NCBI GenBank assembly: GCA_001600455.1
Contig: BCKC01000007.1
Coordinates: 2,916,019 to 2,980,018 of the forward strand
Direction of reading: 5' to 3'
DNA from: Endocalyx cinctus
Taxonomy: Eukaryota; Ascomycota; Sordariomycetes; Amphisphaeriales; Apiosporaceae
Length of the DNA stretch: 64,000 nt
Of the stretch, positions 47,524 through 60,026 are shown piece by piece (position 1 is the first letter of the stretch; every line of letters begins with the position of its first letter). The notes under the pieces are model-generated. The model saw only the letters and a program-made list of their open reading frames with translations. It ran no database searches and was not told where the DNA came from. Made by a program: the position numbers and the translations under genes.

Positions 47524-48574
47524 TCATTTATCTCCAGAACGAGTAAAGAGTAGCAACGTCGTGGAGCTCCCTACTTTGATTCTTACTTGATCGTGGCTTA
47601 CATTTGACATCCCCATAGCCTCTGCAACAGCCTTCATCGTGATTGCTACACAGTCATGCTCAGCGCTGACGTCTGGATTCGCCTCCCGCCAGCGTGATAC
47701 CATACTAGCCGTACGTAGAGTGTCGGCCAATTCTTTGAGGGTCATTTCATCTGAACCCCCGAAGAAATCGCCGTCAACTGACGTAAGCTTACCATTACGA
47801 TCCCACTGGCGGCAGACCATGTCTAACTTGGATCGTCCAAATAAAGTTACGGGTGGGTTAAGGGACCAGGGCATAGTGAGTTGATCGTACATCATACGAG
47901 AGAGCTTATTTCCCAAAGTTTCGAAAGGGGATAGTATGTCATCCTCGAGGTAACTTAAGGCTTTCTGCACTTCTTCGGCGTTAGGGGTAGATGGATCTAA
48001 TATCTTTAGTTAAACTATTTAAACTATACGCAAAAAATAATTCAGCATAACTTACGGCAGTACAGAGAAGACTGGGTCCACAGAGCCACCGTTCCGTTAG
48101 GCTTAACCATTAATGCTGCCTGAGGCCAGAATGTATCCATTTGAAACCAGTGAGCCTACCAAGTGAAGTATAAATTAGTAAATGGCATAAAAGAGGACAG
48201 TAAAAATATCTTACAGCCATAGCAGCAGTCAATAAGTCGACCGTCCCAGCTTGAACAAGTATGGACTTTTGTAAGTTCTCCGCTTCTAATACTTCGTATT
48301 GAATCCTATTGTGATCTATATCCTTTGCTGTGGCTATCATTTCAATGCTAGGATCACATCCGAATGTTTGTTGAAAGTATGGAGCAAGACTTTGGGTCGC
48401 TTGGCCTGTACCGCAACCGACATCCAAAACAGAAATCCTTTCTCCTCCTTTGGAGTCATGATAGTTAATCACTTCAAGAATAATCCTGGACGAATAAGTG
48501 CCCCTGCTCGCTGCGTAGGCTGTTGCTTGTGCCGAATTATAGGCGCGGAAAGTAGGATCCAAAGGGTGCGTCAT
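47524..48574 (-). CDS. Class I SAM-dependent methyltransferase, trans-aconitate-methyltransferase-like, 310 aa
   Basis: Exons 48215..48574, 48056..48155 and 47524..47996 close at TGA with 311 codons. Motif I is textbook (ISVLDVGCGTGQATQSLAPY, about 48-67), followed by the acidic loop FGCDPSIEMIATA and motif II-like DLLTAAMAAHWFQMDTFWPQ and VKPNGTVALW. Fungal proteins of this layout methylate small carboxylic acids or unassigned metabolites in the cytosol; the family includes trans-aconitate 3-methyltransferases. The C-terminal third contains WSLNPPVTLFGRSKLDMVCR and ends in LLLFTRSGDK. No signal peptide or membrane segment is present. Its neighbours are pseudogenes and fragments, so no pathway can be assigned. 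Confidence 0.92.
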
Positions 48575-49689
48575 ATTGTAAATAAACTACGTCTCGGAAC
48601 GTTCTAAGTAGTTAGATTATACATTCGTACATGAAATTTTCTCAATCTAATATATTAACTTGAAAATTAAATGATTTGTAAGGAGAGTGAGAAGAATGGG
48701 GATAGATTAGCAGTGTTAAGTCTGGATCAGTTTTGTGTTATAATAGCACGAATGTTACCATGCTGCATAACAAGTGGGTTGGGTTTCCCCTGACTCAATT
48801 ATGTTACTATATGTAATTGACTAAGTCTTTGTGATAACGTTAAAGGGGTGATTTTCTATGATCGCCTGCATATGACTCACACTTATTACTCCAATTACCA
48901 AATAGGTAGGAATATAAGGTTTCGTTTGGGTTTATCCCTCACCGCCGAATTATGAATCAAAACGCTCATCTCTTCATAAATTTACCATCGGAATACGCAC
49001 AGTATATGTATCCCAATGATTTTCTAGGGTTCTCCATGTGTCAGCCCAATAACAAGCCGCAGTTACCCGCCTTTATTATTGACTCCTGTATAGGATCATT
49101 TTGACATGCTTGTGAAAGCCAACTGCATAAAAGAGAGGTATGAAGTGCAATTATGAGTGATTAATACTTATCACTATGGTGATCCTTCATGTACATCCGG
49201 AGTATCAGTACTAAAGCTATACTATGGCTATGGATGCCGAAAACTACAAGGGATTGTAACAAATCCATTACATGTTGTTTTATACCTTGCACACTATTGT
49301 TTATATATTCGCTATGCAAGAATGCAAGTCAGATTACCATTATCACACTACAACTTTCAATACTACCTGATGTTAGTAAATAGGTCTACAAGACTTTAAC
49401 TTAAAGTAGTCACTTCAATACTTTGACCGTCAATTCCTAAATCACCCCATATTAATCTTATTCCATGTATGTGAAAGTTACCTATTTCCATTCATACAAG
49501 ATGTCGTTGTCTTCCTTATTTTCAACCTCCAACTCATAAACCCGTGTCTCCGGTGATGAACCTTTCCTTAACCAACCTCAAAAAGACAAAGATGCCAAAT
49601 AGTAATCTTGCAATATTTAGCGACTGCAATCTTGTACAGAGCCGAAACGTGAGGGGATATCGGCATATGTGGCTAATAATACCCTGGTC
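48575..49689. other. Intergenic stretch
   Basis: 1.1 kb of AT-rich DNA without a supported gene. Two short overlapping plus-strand frames near 49157-49399 have no family resemblance. Confidence 0.5.
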
Positions 49690-50102
49690 TATCTTTCTAT
49701 GCTTGTCCGTCTGACTACCATGCAACAATTCTGCACACCCTCAACTTTGGGTAGCTTTGAACAAGGATGGGAAACAGACCTTGGTATGTGCGATCTAGAC
49801 TAAAAACTTTTTTTTACCCCCAATAGCTAACATTTCGTCCTTTGTCTACTAGAGGCTGCAAAACCTTACATTCAAGCCAAGTTGGTCAAGTTCACGGGCT
49901 CTCTGGAGTTTTATGAGAACGGTACCATGTATCGAAGTTACGCTAAGGATCAACCGCAATACGTTGGTGAACCCAGCCCTGAGATTGATAAGTCCTGGGA
50001 TAATTTGCTCTGGGGCGCAGCGGTTGATCTATCTCCAGAACTAGCGGGCAGAATGAAAGATATCACGTGGAAAGAGCTAGACGGGGAACTGTACCGTACC
50101 GG
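49690..50102 (+). pseudogene. UstYa-family (DUF3328) gene fragment lacking the HxxHC motifs
   Basis: A segment ending at 49783 (TLGSFEQGWETDL) joins across a GTATGT…CTAG intron to 49853..50102 (EAAKPYIQAKLVKFTGSLEF, then ENGTMYR, EPSPEIDKSWDNLLWGAAVD). This is the part of UstYa-like oxidases between the membrane helix and the catalytic region. A donor follows at 50103, but downstream DNA to 50840 shows neither of the two HxxHC motifs. Upstream, a possible transmembrane stretch exists in conflicting frames. It is probably a truncated relic. UstYa proteins crosslink or oxidise peptides in fungal RiPP pathways and act in other clusters as well. Confidence 0.7.
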
Positions 50103-50841
50103 GTGAGCCTTAACTTTATAAACTCCTTTCCTAGTGGGATCTCAATTGACCCATCTGATTTACCCAGTACTTATTAGTGGTGAGCTCAAGCGAATTGGTA
50201 ATAAGTGGGGCGGAGCACGGGTACTGGCTTTGGTGTATTACTTTAATCTGATAGAATCTGAAAGTATATGTGTAACCTTTCTCCAGTTTTGTAAGCGAGC
50301 TCGACTAATGTTCGGCGAACGCTCTCCTTTCCCTGTGGGTATTCCATACTGCTTAGTCTTGGTGACAAGGCTACAGCCCCAGTCCCTTACATCTTTGCCC
50401 TCGATCAGTATTCGGAATGGTAATTGACTAGTAATTGGTATGGTATGCGATTGGCAATTGGTACGGTATTCGGACTGGTAGTTGACTGGTATTTTGACTG
50501 GCAATTGGTACGGCGCGCTAAACCCGAAAAGGGCCAACTCTCCCCCATTAATCACCATATTCCCATACCTTCAACTACCGATAACTCGGCAACTAGCTGT
50601 CGCATCAGGCCGGGATCAGTACCGTTGGAACGGGCTCGTCGAGTACTCCATTTATCGATCGAGAAAAAGTTAGTTACCTTGAAAAATAGGTAGGTTTCAT
50701 TTAATTCAAAAAATAAATGAATCCTACCTCAGGTCGCTATTTCGGACCCGTGCCCGCCCGTACTAGAGGACCCCTGTATAAATGAATCCTATTAGGATTC
50801 ATTTAGGAATAGAGCTTAGGTGACTGAGGTAGAATAGAGTT
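50103..50841. other. Intergenic stretch with degenerate and inverted repeats
   Basis: Around 50415-50515 the motif (A)TTGGCAATTGGTACGG recurs in degenerate form. A fold-back unit occupies 50696-50833. No gene is supported beyond the UstYa-like fragment. Confidence 0.5.
50696..50833. repeat. Small fold-back element at the 3' end of the NLR gene
   Basis: CTACCTCAG (from about 50725) and CTGAGGTAG (to 50833) form outer inverted ends. Inside is a perfect palindrome of two 13-bp arms TAAATGAATCCTA with one central base (about 50780-50806). A third copy of AAATGAATCCTA lies near 50716. It ends 9 bp from the NLR stop codon and so lies in its 3' UTR. Confidence 0.8.
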
Positions 50842-53800
50842 TTAAGGAGGTAAGTTTTCTCCTTTAATAGAGTGAAGAGTAGATAGTATAGCCGGGTCTG
50901 TTGCCCGATCAAATAGTGTTTGTCCCGCATTATTTCGTATCGAGAGGTCGATGACACTTGTATCGAGGAACGCCTGGATTATAGGTAAAGTTTCGTTCCC
51001 TAAACAAGATTTTGTAACAATTATATGTAAAGGGGTGTTCCCGTCCCTGTCCTTATCATTTAAATGCCTTGTCGAATATGGTAAAAGTAGTTTCAATATT
51101 TGAACACGCTTCTGTGTGGTAATAAATTGCGACCGTAATACCTCGTGTAAAGGTCCGCCATCTGTCTCGCTATGGTTGTCCATGATTTTTGCTTGGCCGT
51201 GGTTTATTAATAACTGAACGAATTCAACGTTCCCAAACCGGATGGCGGAAAAGATTGGAGTTTCATGATCAGTGTTTTTTGCATAACACTCTTCGGGTTT
51301 GACTTGAAGTAGAAAATATAGAACATTCACATTGTTACTCCTACACGCCCACTCGATATAGTTGCCACCATTGCTCATTTTTGGGCCTGATAGTTGTTCC
51401 CATGCATTGTATCTATCTACCAACGCATATAAGGCATCGTAAACCTTAGAGGCATCTGCACCGCGAGCGGATGGGGGTTTGGCGATGCAATGAAAAATAT
51501 CATCAAAAGAGAGTTGCTCTTCTCTCCTCAGAACAAATGTGAGAATACAGTTAATAAACTCTTTCTCGCCAGAATTGATGGCTGCAGCGTAATGGGCCGA
51601 CAGAGAACTACTGTCAATAAATTTTATTTTCTCTTTTTCACGAGCCAGATCCAGTAATAAGCGGAATAATTTGACGTTACATGTTTCGATAGCTGCACCC
51701 AACGCTGTTTTCGATGGATAACCAAGATTTCCTGCGTGGAAAACATTGCATCCTTGGTGAACGAGATATTCACATAACTCGGGGTGGCCGTGCAGGGCGG
51801 CTAACCTGAGTGGGGTATTGGCATCTTTAGATATCTCTGTGGGAGTCTCCTCCAAAGTACCGCCTGTCTTAAGGAAATCCTTGAAGAAGTCGATATCTCC
51901 GTTCTGTGCTGCAAAGCGGCTATTTGTTGATTTCCCCATTGTCGGAAATATAGAGTGAAGACCATGAGTAGTATGAATATCTCTGTCGTGTTTTATTAGT
52001 TCGAGGCGTGAAGTAAAGCCGAGAGTCTGACGCAAACAGCCATCAACAGGGCAAGAAAACTGGTTGTGATGCTGTGCAACGTGCTTATCCCTGGCCGTCT
52101 TGCTGTTGAAATACTCGGAAAACATTAAACATGTCGGTTTTGGGCATTTGTAGCCCGGATTCCCATTGAGAGATATAAATGATGACCTAATTTGCATGGG
52201 TATGACGGAGGAGGGGTCGATTTCCTCAGTAACTTCTCGGACGGTAGAAGATATCATTTCCAACTGGTCAAATATATTTGTGATGCGTTCTTCACTTAGA
52301 AGCGCTTTCGTGTTTTCAAAGTCCAGAATACCGTCTTTAGAACGGATATCTAACTTGAAGCGCTTGAAAAACCTGATGAACGTTGCCCACAGTCTGTTTC
52401 TCGTATCTGGTGGAAGTCTGGCTGCTTCGTCAAGACCGAGTGAAATATGGCTCTCCCAAGATGATATTATATAGTCTTGAAGTCCATAATACCCAGTGAG
52501 TGCTTTATTTCGGATAGCATCATGATCATTGTTTTGATCGAAAGGAGTTGAAGCTAAATATGCCGATGAGAAAAGAGCCATCGCAGCGTTGGCCGTTAGT
52601 AAATCGACACGATGTGTATCGATTAAGTATCTTAGTTTCGGTTAGTTATTCTGATTATTAGATATAGGAAACGGGTTTTCTTTCATACCGACGGGCTGTT
52701 TCGTGAACTAGGTTTACCACGAAGCTTAGCTGGATAGTACCAAGATTACGCTCGTTAACTTCCACCATCGAGCCGCAAATGCTCTTGCAGCTATCCACAC
52801 GTCTACTTCGCGGGTTTGAAGTTCCTGTATGTGGATCTACACAGAAAAAACATTGGAGTTCATTCCACCTGAGTGGTCGGGTCGCACAGACTAGCCATTG
52901 TAGAATCTTCGCAGCCGCATCCCGATGAGTGCGGTGTCGTGCTGGATTATCAAGCACTCGGAATATGACACGCTCATAACTAGCACGCGCTTTAATATTA
53001 TGTGCTTATAGAGACTGGGGGGTTGGGGGATAAAAAACAGTCTACTTACGCTTCATTCAATCCGGCCGGAAATCTAGCCTCGAGCTCTTGATCCAATTCT
53101 GCGACAGAGCCTTGAGCCATGAGATTGTCCATGACAATTTTGACGTATAAAAACATCCCTGTGTATTCAGAAATATGAGCATCTCCATTATGTCAGGAAG
53201 AGTCCGAACAGAGCTAATTACCTTTGGCAGTCGTTGTAACCTTTTCGGTAATTGCAAGCTCATCAGCTGGCTCAAGCCCAAATCTTTCTCCAATTTTCGA
53301 TGCTTGACTTTTGGCAAAAAGTCGAATGTCGCCATTATGAGCCTCGACTGTGTCGAGGTGGATGGAAGGGTACTTCGAGAGAGCTGAATCAACTACGCCA
53401 TCTCTTTGCGCTAGGGCTAATAAGCGTATGTGAGAACTTTCATTTTCGGCATCGGGGATCATTGTCTTGGTTAGCCAGTCTAGAATCTGCCGAGCCTCCT
53501 TCCCGGCATTTTCATAATTACACTCGTCAAGACCGTCCAGAATAATCATGCATGATCTTTGACTCTTGAGAAGATGTGCAGTCCAGGCTTTGAGAGAGGA
53601 AAGCTGTCGAGCTTCGAAGTTGTCGACCGAGCAGCATAGGTTGTACAACTCTGGGGATATACTGGGATCTTGGATAATGAGCTGAGCTAGTAGAGAACGT
53701 AGCATATGATTCATTGATGTTTTTGTGCTATCGAATTGTTTAAAGTAAAAGAAAAGGGTGACTACCCCAGGTAGAGATTTCAGATGACCGATGATGCGAG

Positions 53801-55028
53801 AAGCCAAGATTGTTTTGCCTAATATTATGTTTAGTAAAACTACTATATCACAAAGCTCTGGAATCAAGACGGGTGCGTACCTGCTCCGGGCATACCGTGG
53901 ATAAATAATACCGATTCCGGCAATGTAGTAGAGTTTTTCCACTTCAGGTAGGCAGAGTCTCCGAAGATCCATTGTCCCGATTGCTCACGAGAGGTATTCA
54001 GAGCAGTTAACTGGTCTTCCTCAACGTGGGGAGGATCCAGCTTGATGAAGATGGCATCTCTCTGCTGAATTGGTACCGTTGCTCGCTGGGTTGACCTCTC
54101 CTCGGCAAGTGTATTATGCAGGACGTATATTTGGTCAGATAATTGTCTGTAAACATCATGAAACTTTTTTTCCATGCTGATAATCTGGCTTATAGCTTGG
54201 TCTGATGACTCTTGTACCAAATCCATTGTTTGGCTACGACTGACTTGGATTTCCAAAAAGGCAGCGTCAAGTTTTAGATCACGGAGAAGGTTTCTATGAC
54301 GTTTTAAGCTTTCAAGTATAGGTTTGAAATTGGTCTTAAATGTCTTCCAGGTCGCATAAAAAAACTTTTTCCATGCTGGTTATGTATTGTCAGTCGAGTC
54401 ATTGAAGTGATGTCTTTTTCAGGGATCGTCCCATACCTGGCCTCGCGAAAACGGCGAGAGCATTTTTATGAAATTCTAGGATGTCGCAGAAGTATTTTTC
54501 AAGGATTTCTAGAACGCATGGAGCAGTCTTGAACAGCTGATCATACTGTTTGAGGCTCGGGATGATTTCGCCGATTTCAATATACGTATCCAGCAGAAAT
54601 TCTAACGATTCAATACGCGTTGTGGCTACCTTGAGAACAAGTCAGTGACTTTATGGAAAGAGCTCATTGATATGGAAAAGAAAGCTTTGTTCTTGCTTAC
54701 AAGGAGAGCAAACTTAATCGGCCCCTGAAAATTATTAGCGATATCTTCTAGCTTAATCAGAATCCAATTGAATTACCCAAACGAAGCCCACGATATTTGA
54801 AACATTCAGGAAGACTTGAACCAGCTGCTCAATCTGGGCCATGGCCTCAAGAAAGCATGAGATTCTTTTCATACTGCGCAACATTTTTATTGAACCGAGT
54901 CTGTGCTGTATGTTCTCGATCTCGGCTTCGACGTCGCTGGCCGAGGTTGCCCTAAATTGCTGCTGCTGCTCCTGAGTGAGTCCATCTTGGAACTTTTGCA
55001 GCGCTCGTTCAAATGCTTTGCCTGTCAT
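50842..55028 (-). CDS. NLR-like STAND protein: helical N-domain, NACHT, two C2H2 fingers, ankyrin repeats; 1,249 aa
   Basis: Eight exons (minus strand): 54777..55028, 54701..54724, 54437..54629, 53881..54375, 53222..53818, 53050..53158, 52689..52979 and 50842..52630; all phases agree and the frame closes at TAA (1,250 codons). Residues 1-300 are helical (FERALQKFQDGLTQEQQQQF, NIVGFVWGPIKFALLVATT), like the DUF7708-type N-domains of fungal NLRs. The NACHT has Walker A HGMPGAGKTILAS (about 314-326) and Walker B CMIILDGLDEC (about 411-421). Two zinc fingers follow at about 814-877 (YKCPKPTC…HVAQHH and FSCPVDGC…HDRDIH), then ankyrin repeats (TPLRLAALHGHPELCEYLV and others) to the end. Such proteins are cytosolic sensors in non-self recognition or cell death. 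Its start faces a SNF2 gene 720 bp away. Confidence 0.93.
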
Positions 55029-55748
55029 TGTCGTAACTGCACACCAGTATAGAAATATCAGGGACGGAAGGAATACTGGATGGGTTCACTTTTGTATGAA
55101 ATATTAATCCATTCGACAAATACATTTCCGAACCCTTCTCCAACCAACTTACAACAATTTGCAATCAATTTGTTACCCTTTTGCTACCATGAACACTTCA
55201 GAACTGGGCTTGTTATTAGAATAACGAGAGATCGCTATAGATAATTGAATCATAGAAAAGGGCGAAATTAAAAAATGTAAAATGTAATGGCGAGAAAAAT
55301 TTGGACCAAGTCATATATAATTAGTCATAGTAATTATGAATATCCAATGGGTAAGCCTTGGTCCTGCTTTGATCTTGAAAAAAATGTGCCTTAATATTGT
55401 AGGTGACGAGTAGGGTGACACAAACGAGGCGATGAAGAAATGATCTTCCAGCAGAGGCAGTTCGGACTGCCAATCTCTGTTTCTGCCTAATCATCGACAA
55501 AGCTTATAGGCTGTTGCGATGCGCCACAACATGCATCTTCAGCATTGCCTCCCAGAGCATTTGGAGGCTGTGCTAAGCTCATTTGGGGGCTATACTAAAC
55601 TTGAAGGCTATGCTGAACTCGGAGGCTATCCTAAACATCACGGCTATAGAATATCATCTGAATGATGTTAAGATATATATTGGTTCAAATGCTAATTTAC
55701 TATGATACCATCATTGTGTTTCTTATTATTGTAGCTTTTACCTAAAGA
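55029..55748. promoter_or_regulatory. Divergent promoter region, NLR / SNF2 helicase
   Basis: 720 bp between the two start codons. A threefold GGCTAT(G/A)CT-like phrase recurs at 55590-55645 (GGCTATACTAAAC, GGCTATGCTGAAC, GGCTATCCTAAAC). No known operator is recognised. Confidence 0.5.
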
Positions 55749-58700
55749 ATGAATAATTTGTCACGAAGTTGGCAAAAGATCAAGATGAATAGTGATGATG
55801 AGAATCAGCCAGCTCCAAAACGCCTGCGCATGGACGATTCCCGTATCGACGGGACTGACGCCTTCCCTTCACTGGACTTCAATATTTCAGTATCAAAGCC
55901 AGCGTTGCCAATATTTGAGACAAGCTCAAATTATTCCTCTGGTAGCACCTACAATGCCAAAAGAGGACTTGATGACCAATGTGCTGCCACGTCCACCAGC
56001 ACGGAACACACCGGCAGCATATCAATGCAAACGACTTTTACGGACAATATGGTCGTCGATGATACTATTTTAGAGGATAAGACTCGCACCGACAGTCTGT
56101 GGATAGATGCAAAAGCGCGGCATGAAATACACGAGAAGGTGTGCTTTGGTGCAGTGAGTAACTAGTTGGCCAAATACAAGAAGGCCCACCCCTGGCCTTT
56201 CATTTTTCTTCAGCACAATCAGTTGATAAATTATAGCTGTGCGATGCCAAAGTCAAATTCAATAAGTCAGCCAAAGCAAATATTGCGAAAACTGTGACTT
56301 GGGACCAATACCAGGAATTTGAATTATTCCAGTGGAGCGGAATCTACCATCTTCGCGGCGACAAATCTCAAAACAGCATTGGTGTTTTAGACGTCGCCTC
56401 CAGTAGGATCCTAAGTTCTCTTCATAACCTATCAGAAATTATTCAAGTGGCTATACTAGAGATATCCGCGGTTGAAAAGATTGCTCGGGCAAAGACGGTG
56501 TCCGGAACAATAGACGTTTCCATCAACATCCTAGGACCCGAGCATCTGTTTGAAGAAGCAGGTGACGCTATAACAAACGCGAACGGATTCCTACAGCATC
56601 CTTTCTCCCTTCCGACTGGAATCAAATACTTCAATCCGCATTGGATCTACCCTAATAATGTACGGACCGACTTGAGGCACCTCATTGGACCTATTTCCGC
56701 CAATTACGCAGATACGAGACTCGCGCTGGGGCTGGCGGATATCTTCCTAGATCTACGATACTCAGAACACTCGAGCATAACACTTAGAAGTTCTTCAAAG
56801 CTGTTAGATGTGAAGAAGTTATTGTTAAACTCGCTGAAAAGGTAAGTTTTTGTTTTAGAGATCTTTCAGTGTGTATTCTAACTTGGCGTAGTTATCAAGA
56901 GGAAGGGCTGGAGAATATTTTAGCACGAGAAAACGACGAACAGATTGCGACCACCGCCCAAATTCTCCAAGGTGTCATTGGTCACACGTTAGTTTTACCG
57001 AATCATTAGATTAAACTTTGGCGAATTGAAACTGACTTCACCCTATAGGGCTTTTGAAGACCGCATAATTCCACTCCATGGCGGGATTTGTGCCGATGTT
57101 ATGGGTCTTGGCAAAACACTCACTATGCTCAGCGCTATCGTGTGTACCCTCCAAGTAGCCACAGAATTCGCGGAGTCAGATAAGGAGCATGGAAAACTGC
57201 TCAAAAGTCAAGCCACCCTTGTCATCGTCTCGTCTCATCGTGAGTGTCCAGTCTCGACTCCGCGACTAGAGCTAATGATAATACGCAGAGCTTGTTGAAG
57301 TTTGGCGATCAGAAGTCAGAAAGTAAGAATTAAGCTCCTGGAACTGCTTTATGGGAATTGGCTGACATAGTATCTGGAATGTAGGCATTTTAAGCAAGGA
57401 ACTCTACGAGTCTGCGTTTTCCACGGAAACACCCGCGCTAAATCCGAGGCAGAAATTGTCAACAACGATCTCGTACTGACTACTTACCATACATTGGTTG
57501 CGGACCAGAAATCGAGAAGCCTGCTTCAACGTATAGAATGGTTTCGTGTGGTATTAGACGAAGGTATGCAGCAACCTATTCACCCGCCCCAATCTTTAGA
57601 AAAATATTACTTAGTGATATATAATACTCCATATAGCACACAGGATTCAAAATAGTACTTCTCAGCAGTTCAAAGCTGCATGCAACCTATCGGCCGAAAG
57701 AAGATGGTGCCTGAGCGGAACACCAATATCGAATTCGCTTGATGATCTTCGCTCGCTGTTGGCGTTTCTTAAATTCCGCCCGTTCTCAGAGCCGGGATTC
57801 TTTCGAAAGCATATAGTCGAACCACTGCAAACTGATTCGTCCGATCAGTTGAGGAATCTGAGGATGCTTTTGCACGCCATATGCTTTCGTCGTACAAGTG
57901 ATCTCTTGTCCCTTCCACCACATTCAATAGAAGAGGTTTGCATTACACTGAGCAGCAGAGAAGAGGAGGTTTACAAAAAGATCGTGGCTCAAAGCAAGAA
58001 AGAATATGCGGCAATCGCCAATATGCGGTCTACGAAGAAGAGATATACTGTGCTGTTCGCCACGACCATGAAACTCCGCCGACTTTGCAACAACGGAACA
58101 TTCCAGGCATCATCGAGTACGAATCAAAATAGGCTGATACCTGCTTCTAAATTCAACATTGGAACCGAAAATAAGTCAGAGTCTGAAAGAGAACCGCTAT
58201 GCGAGTATTGTTACGGGGATAATGCAGACTCGGACTATGCTTCAGACACTCCGACAGTATGTCTCGAGTGCTCCAGGGCTTTAGCAGATGAGCTGAGTGC
58301 TACATTAGAACATTCACAGCAAAGCGTAGATATTGAATCTATGAGGATCACGCAGTCATATCAGCTTGGAGCTAAGGAGCCGTCTTCAACATCGACCCCA
58401 TATTCATGGTCGGGGGAATTTATGGGTTACTCTTCAAAGCTCGATGCTGTTATTCACAATATCCAAGAGACTCGGAGTTGCTCTAAAAAGTGAGTTTTAC
58501 CTATCACGCAAATTCAACGTTCGGATCCCCTGAGTGCTAACAAGCGTACAGCTTAGTGTTTACTTCATGGAGGCTGACCTTAGATATATTACAACGACTG
58601 CTAGTGGAACACGGGATACATCCTCTTAGAATTGACGGTCAGACGTCCTACACGGACAGGCAATTGATTTTGAAACAGTTTTGTGAAGATGCTAACCAAA

Positions 58701-59177
58701 GAGTGCTGCTCCTATCCATAGCGACAGGCGCGGAAGGGTAAGTTTATCATCTTAAAACACGCGTCATGTACTTCGTAAAAGGCTGAATGAAGTTATACAG
58801 TTTGACGTTGACGGCCGCTGATCGGGTCCACATAGTAGAGCCCCAATGGAACCCAAATATAGAGGAGCAGGCGATTGGGCGAGTTCTTCGAGTTGGGCAG
58901 ATACGTTCGGTGACCATTTTCAAGTATATTACGAAGAATACGGTAGAGGAAGTAAGTTTAATTGTACAATTACTTGAGGGAAGTGGTTCCAAGCTTACTA
59001 ATTGTGTTAGAATATTGTGTCTCTCCAGAAGAGAAAGAAGCAGTTGTCGAGGATCTCACTGGATAAGGGGAGCGGAGACTGTGCGGAGAAAACTCTCGAG
59101 GTTCGACTTTATATAACTTACATTTTGTGGTCATACTTACTAATTAAATTTAGGATTTTATGTTTGTATTAAAATAA
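55749..59177 (+). CDS. SNF2-family ATPase/helicase, Rad5/Rad16-like, 937 aa, eleven exons
   Basis: Exons 55749..56153, 56237..56841, 56892..56987, 57049..57239, 57289..57322, 57385..57563, 57637..58489, 58552..58737, 58801..58951, 59011..59100 and 59154..59177; every phase agrees and the frame closes at TAA. A disordered acidic N-terminus (PAPKRLRMDD) is followed by an unassigned 250-residue domain. The SNF2 core then shows GGICADVMGLGKTLTML (motif I), a DEAH box split by an intron (LDEAHRIQNSTSQQF), WCLSGTPISNSL (motif III), VFTSWRLTLDIL, SIATGAEGLTLTAADRV and EQAIGRVLRVGQ (motif VI). Between the two lobes, CEYC…CLEC (about 692-715) sits where Rad5-type proteins have a RING finger, but has too few ligands. 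It should remodel nucleoprotein in the nucleus. Confidence 0.95.
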
Positions 59178-60026
59178 AATAAGTCGAGGTTTGTGATGGC
59201 ACATACGATATATCAAGGCAAATTGTAAGGCTGGGAGCTAAGGCTCAGCTTAACAACCGGCCTCTGGCCGCACAATGGTCAGGTGACCCGAAGCGTAGCG
59301 AGGGTTAGTGGCGTTAGTCAGGTGACTAAAGCCCACACATATATTATAATTATAACCGAGCTCGTGATATGGAACCATAGGGGTAGTCTGCAAAGAATTT
59401 TGATAATTGTATATAAAGAGTACGGCTGTGCTGATTGGCCTCGTCGTTTATCTGCACTGACGACGACAGAATTAAGTGATCGGTGGACAAACCGAATAGA
59501 TAGATACGGACAAAGGTATTGGACAAGTGGACACGAGCAAAGATACAAAGCGGGGTTGATATAATGTGATAAACTTTAATTATAATGTGATGAATTTTAA
59601 TTATTGTCTGATAGTACTATGACGCGGGACACTTTTATCACAGGGTGACGTAAATCGTGTGTGTCAGAGCCCAGAAGAAAAATTAACAGGATTCTGATTC
59701 GCGGCGGAGGAGTATCGATATATTCCCAATGAGGACGTTTTTTATCAAAAAAAAAAAAAAATGGGGGATAGTGTATGGTGTGTTAATTGTCTTATGGGAT
59801 AATATAACGACTGGTTAGCCCAGTAGTGGGCACCATTTGATACGTCACAAGTTGTGATGGTCTCAGAAATTAATGGGTTGATTATTAATCTATTTCTTAT
59901 CCTCTTTAGTATTTGCTAAAGGTAAGAAAAACTATCTACTTATATGCTTATTATATTACGTGATTATAGTATCACGTAATCTTAGTTGCATACCCTCTTA
60001 GTACATATCTACTATTACAGTTCGCA
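59178..60026. other. Intergenic stretch, AT-rich, possible LTR remnant
   Basis: It holds a 10-bp direct repeat (GTCAGGTGAC at about 59279 and 59317), an A-run near 59748, and an AT-rich block from about 59777 (TGTTAATTG…) to 60020 (…CTATTACA) whose TG/CA ends resemble a solo LTR. No target duplication was found. It borders the broken 5' end of the SDR remnant. Confidence 0.45.

Noticed and set aside
59777..60020. Solo LTR
   Set aside because: TG…CA ends are present but no target duplication or second copy is visible, so it is kept only as a possibility in the gap note.
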